Below, piece by piece: positions 63,832 to 64,000 of a DNA stretch of 64,000 bases. The DNA is taken from assembly GCA_037974335.1 (NCBI GenBank), contig CM075760.1, forward strand, positions 50,240,469 through 50,304,468. Reading direction: 5' to 3'. Numbering within the stretch: position 1 is the stretch's first letter; every line of letters begins with the position of its first letter. A program made the translations under genes and the position numbers. Below the pieces are notes generated by a model that was not told the DNA's origin, made no database searches, and saw only the letters and a program-made list of their open reading frames with translations. Source of the DNA: Prionace glauca (lineage: Eukaryota; Chordata; Chondrichthyes; Carcharhiniformes; Carcharhinidae).

Positions 63832-64000
63832 AGTGCCGGAAGATTGGAAAACGGCTAATGTTCCGCCGTTGTTTAAGAAGGGTGCCAGGCAAAAGGCGGG
63901 GAATTATAGGCCGGTTAGTTTAACGTCTGTGGTATGTAAAATGTTAGAAACCGTCATTAAGGAGGAAATAGCGAGGCATCTTGAGGGGAATTGCTTGATA
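63832..64000 (+). mobile_element. CR1-like LINE family B, start of an insertion reaching the window edge
   Basis: The coding sequence VPEDWKTANVPPLFKKGARQ, then AGNYRPVSLTSVV and EEIARHLEGNCLI, matches residues about 513-565 of the ORF2 at 28802-31555 with few changes. It is 5' truncated in the RT domain and continues past 64000. Being close to that copy, it is probably recent. Confidence 0.93.

Noticed and set aside
1-64000. CRISPR arrays, bacterial operons, riboswitches
   Set aside because: Spliced immune-receptor genes, vertebrate-type tRNA genes and LINE/SINE repeats show animal DNA. No direct-repeat/spacer array was seen.

Overview
The window looks like elasmobranch (shark or ray) germline DNA. 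The evidence is a dense, mostly decayed repeat load of CR1-like LINEs with microsatellite tails and tRNA-headed SINEs, a C2H2 zinc-finger gene with decayed relatives, a tRNA gene cluster, and antigen-receptor V segments. One V relic has the framework of a cartilaginous-fish Ig heavy-chain V. The species cannot be named from sequence alone.

Layout. (1) About 0-17.7 kb is zinc-finger territory. One uninterrupted 12-finger exon (9497-10543) has a CCAAT/GC-box/NRF1-type promoter and a non-coding first exon near 6.6-6.8 kb. Two decayed paralogues (444-1660 and 12751-13036) and a small finger fragment flank it, and LINEs have landed in or between them. A second CpG-rich, promoter-like block lies at 16.9-17.5 kb. 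(2) About 18.9-34.2 kb is a tRNA cluster: ten well-formed or nearly well-formed genes (Gln, Gly, Asn x3, Glu x2, Val x2, Thr) plus clear pseudogenes (Arg, Glu, Leu, Val types). Much of it grew by duplication of cassettes that carry several hundred bases of flank. A 5'-truncated CR1-like LINE with a 917-codon endonuclease/reverse-transcriptase frame lies inside it on the minus strand. (3) About 34.7-64 kb is T-cell-receptor V territory, all on the plus strand. It holds one complete V gene (leader, intron, V exon, 23-RSS), one V exon with a good RSS but no visible leader, two 3' V stubs, one leader exon whose intron has been invaded by a LINE at the right edge, and the Ig-heavy-V-like relic. This fits a TRA/TRD-type locus; no D, J or C segment was recognised.

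Functionally, the TCR V segments are germline building blocks joined by RAG to distant J segments. The tRNA genes are independent Pol III units. The zinc-finger exon probably encodes a DNA-binding regulator. The remainder is repeats and quiet intergenic DNA. The most notable observations are the IgVH-like relic in TCR V territory, a family of palindromic retroposons with 13-14 bp target-site duplications, a LINE flanked by a 119-bp direct repeat, and a 26-27 bp minisatellite present at two places.
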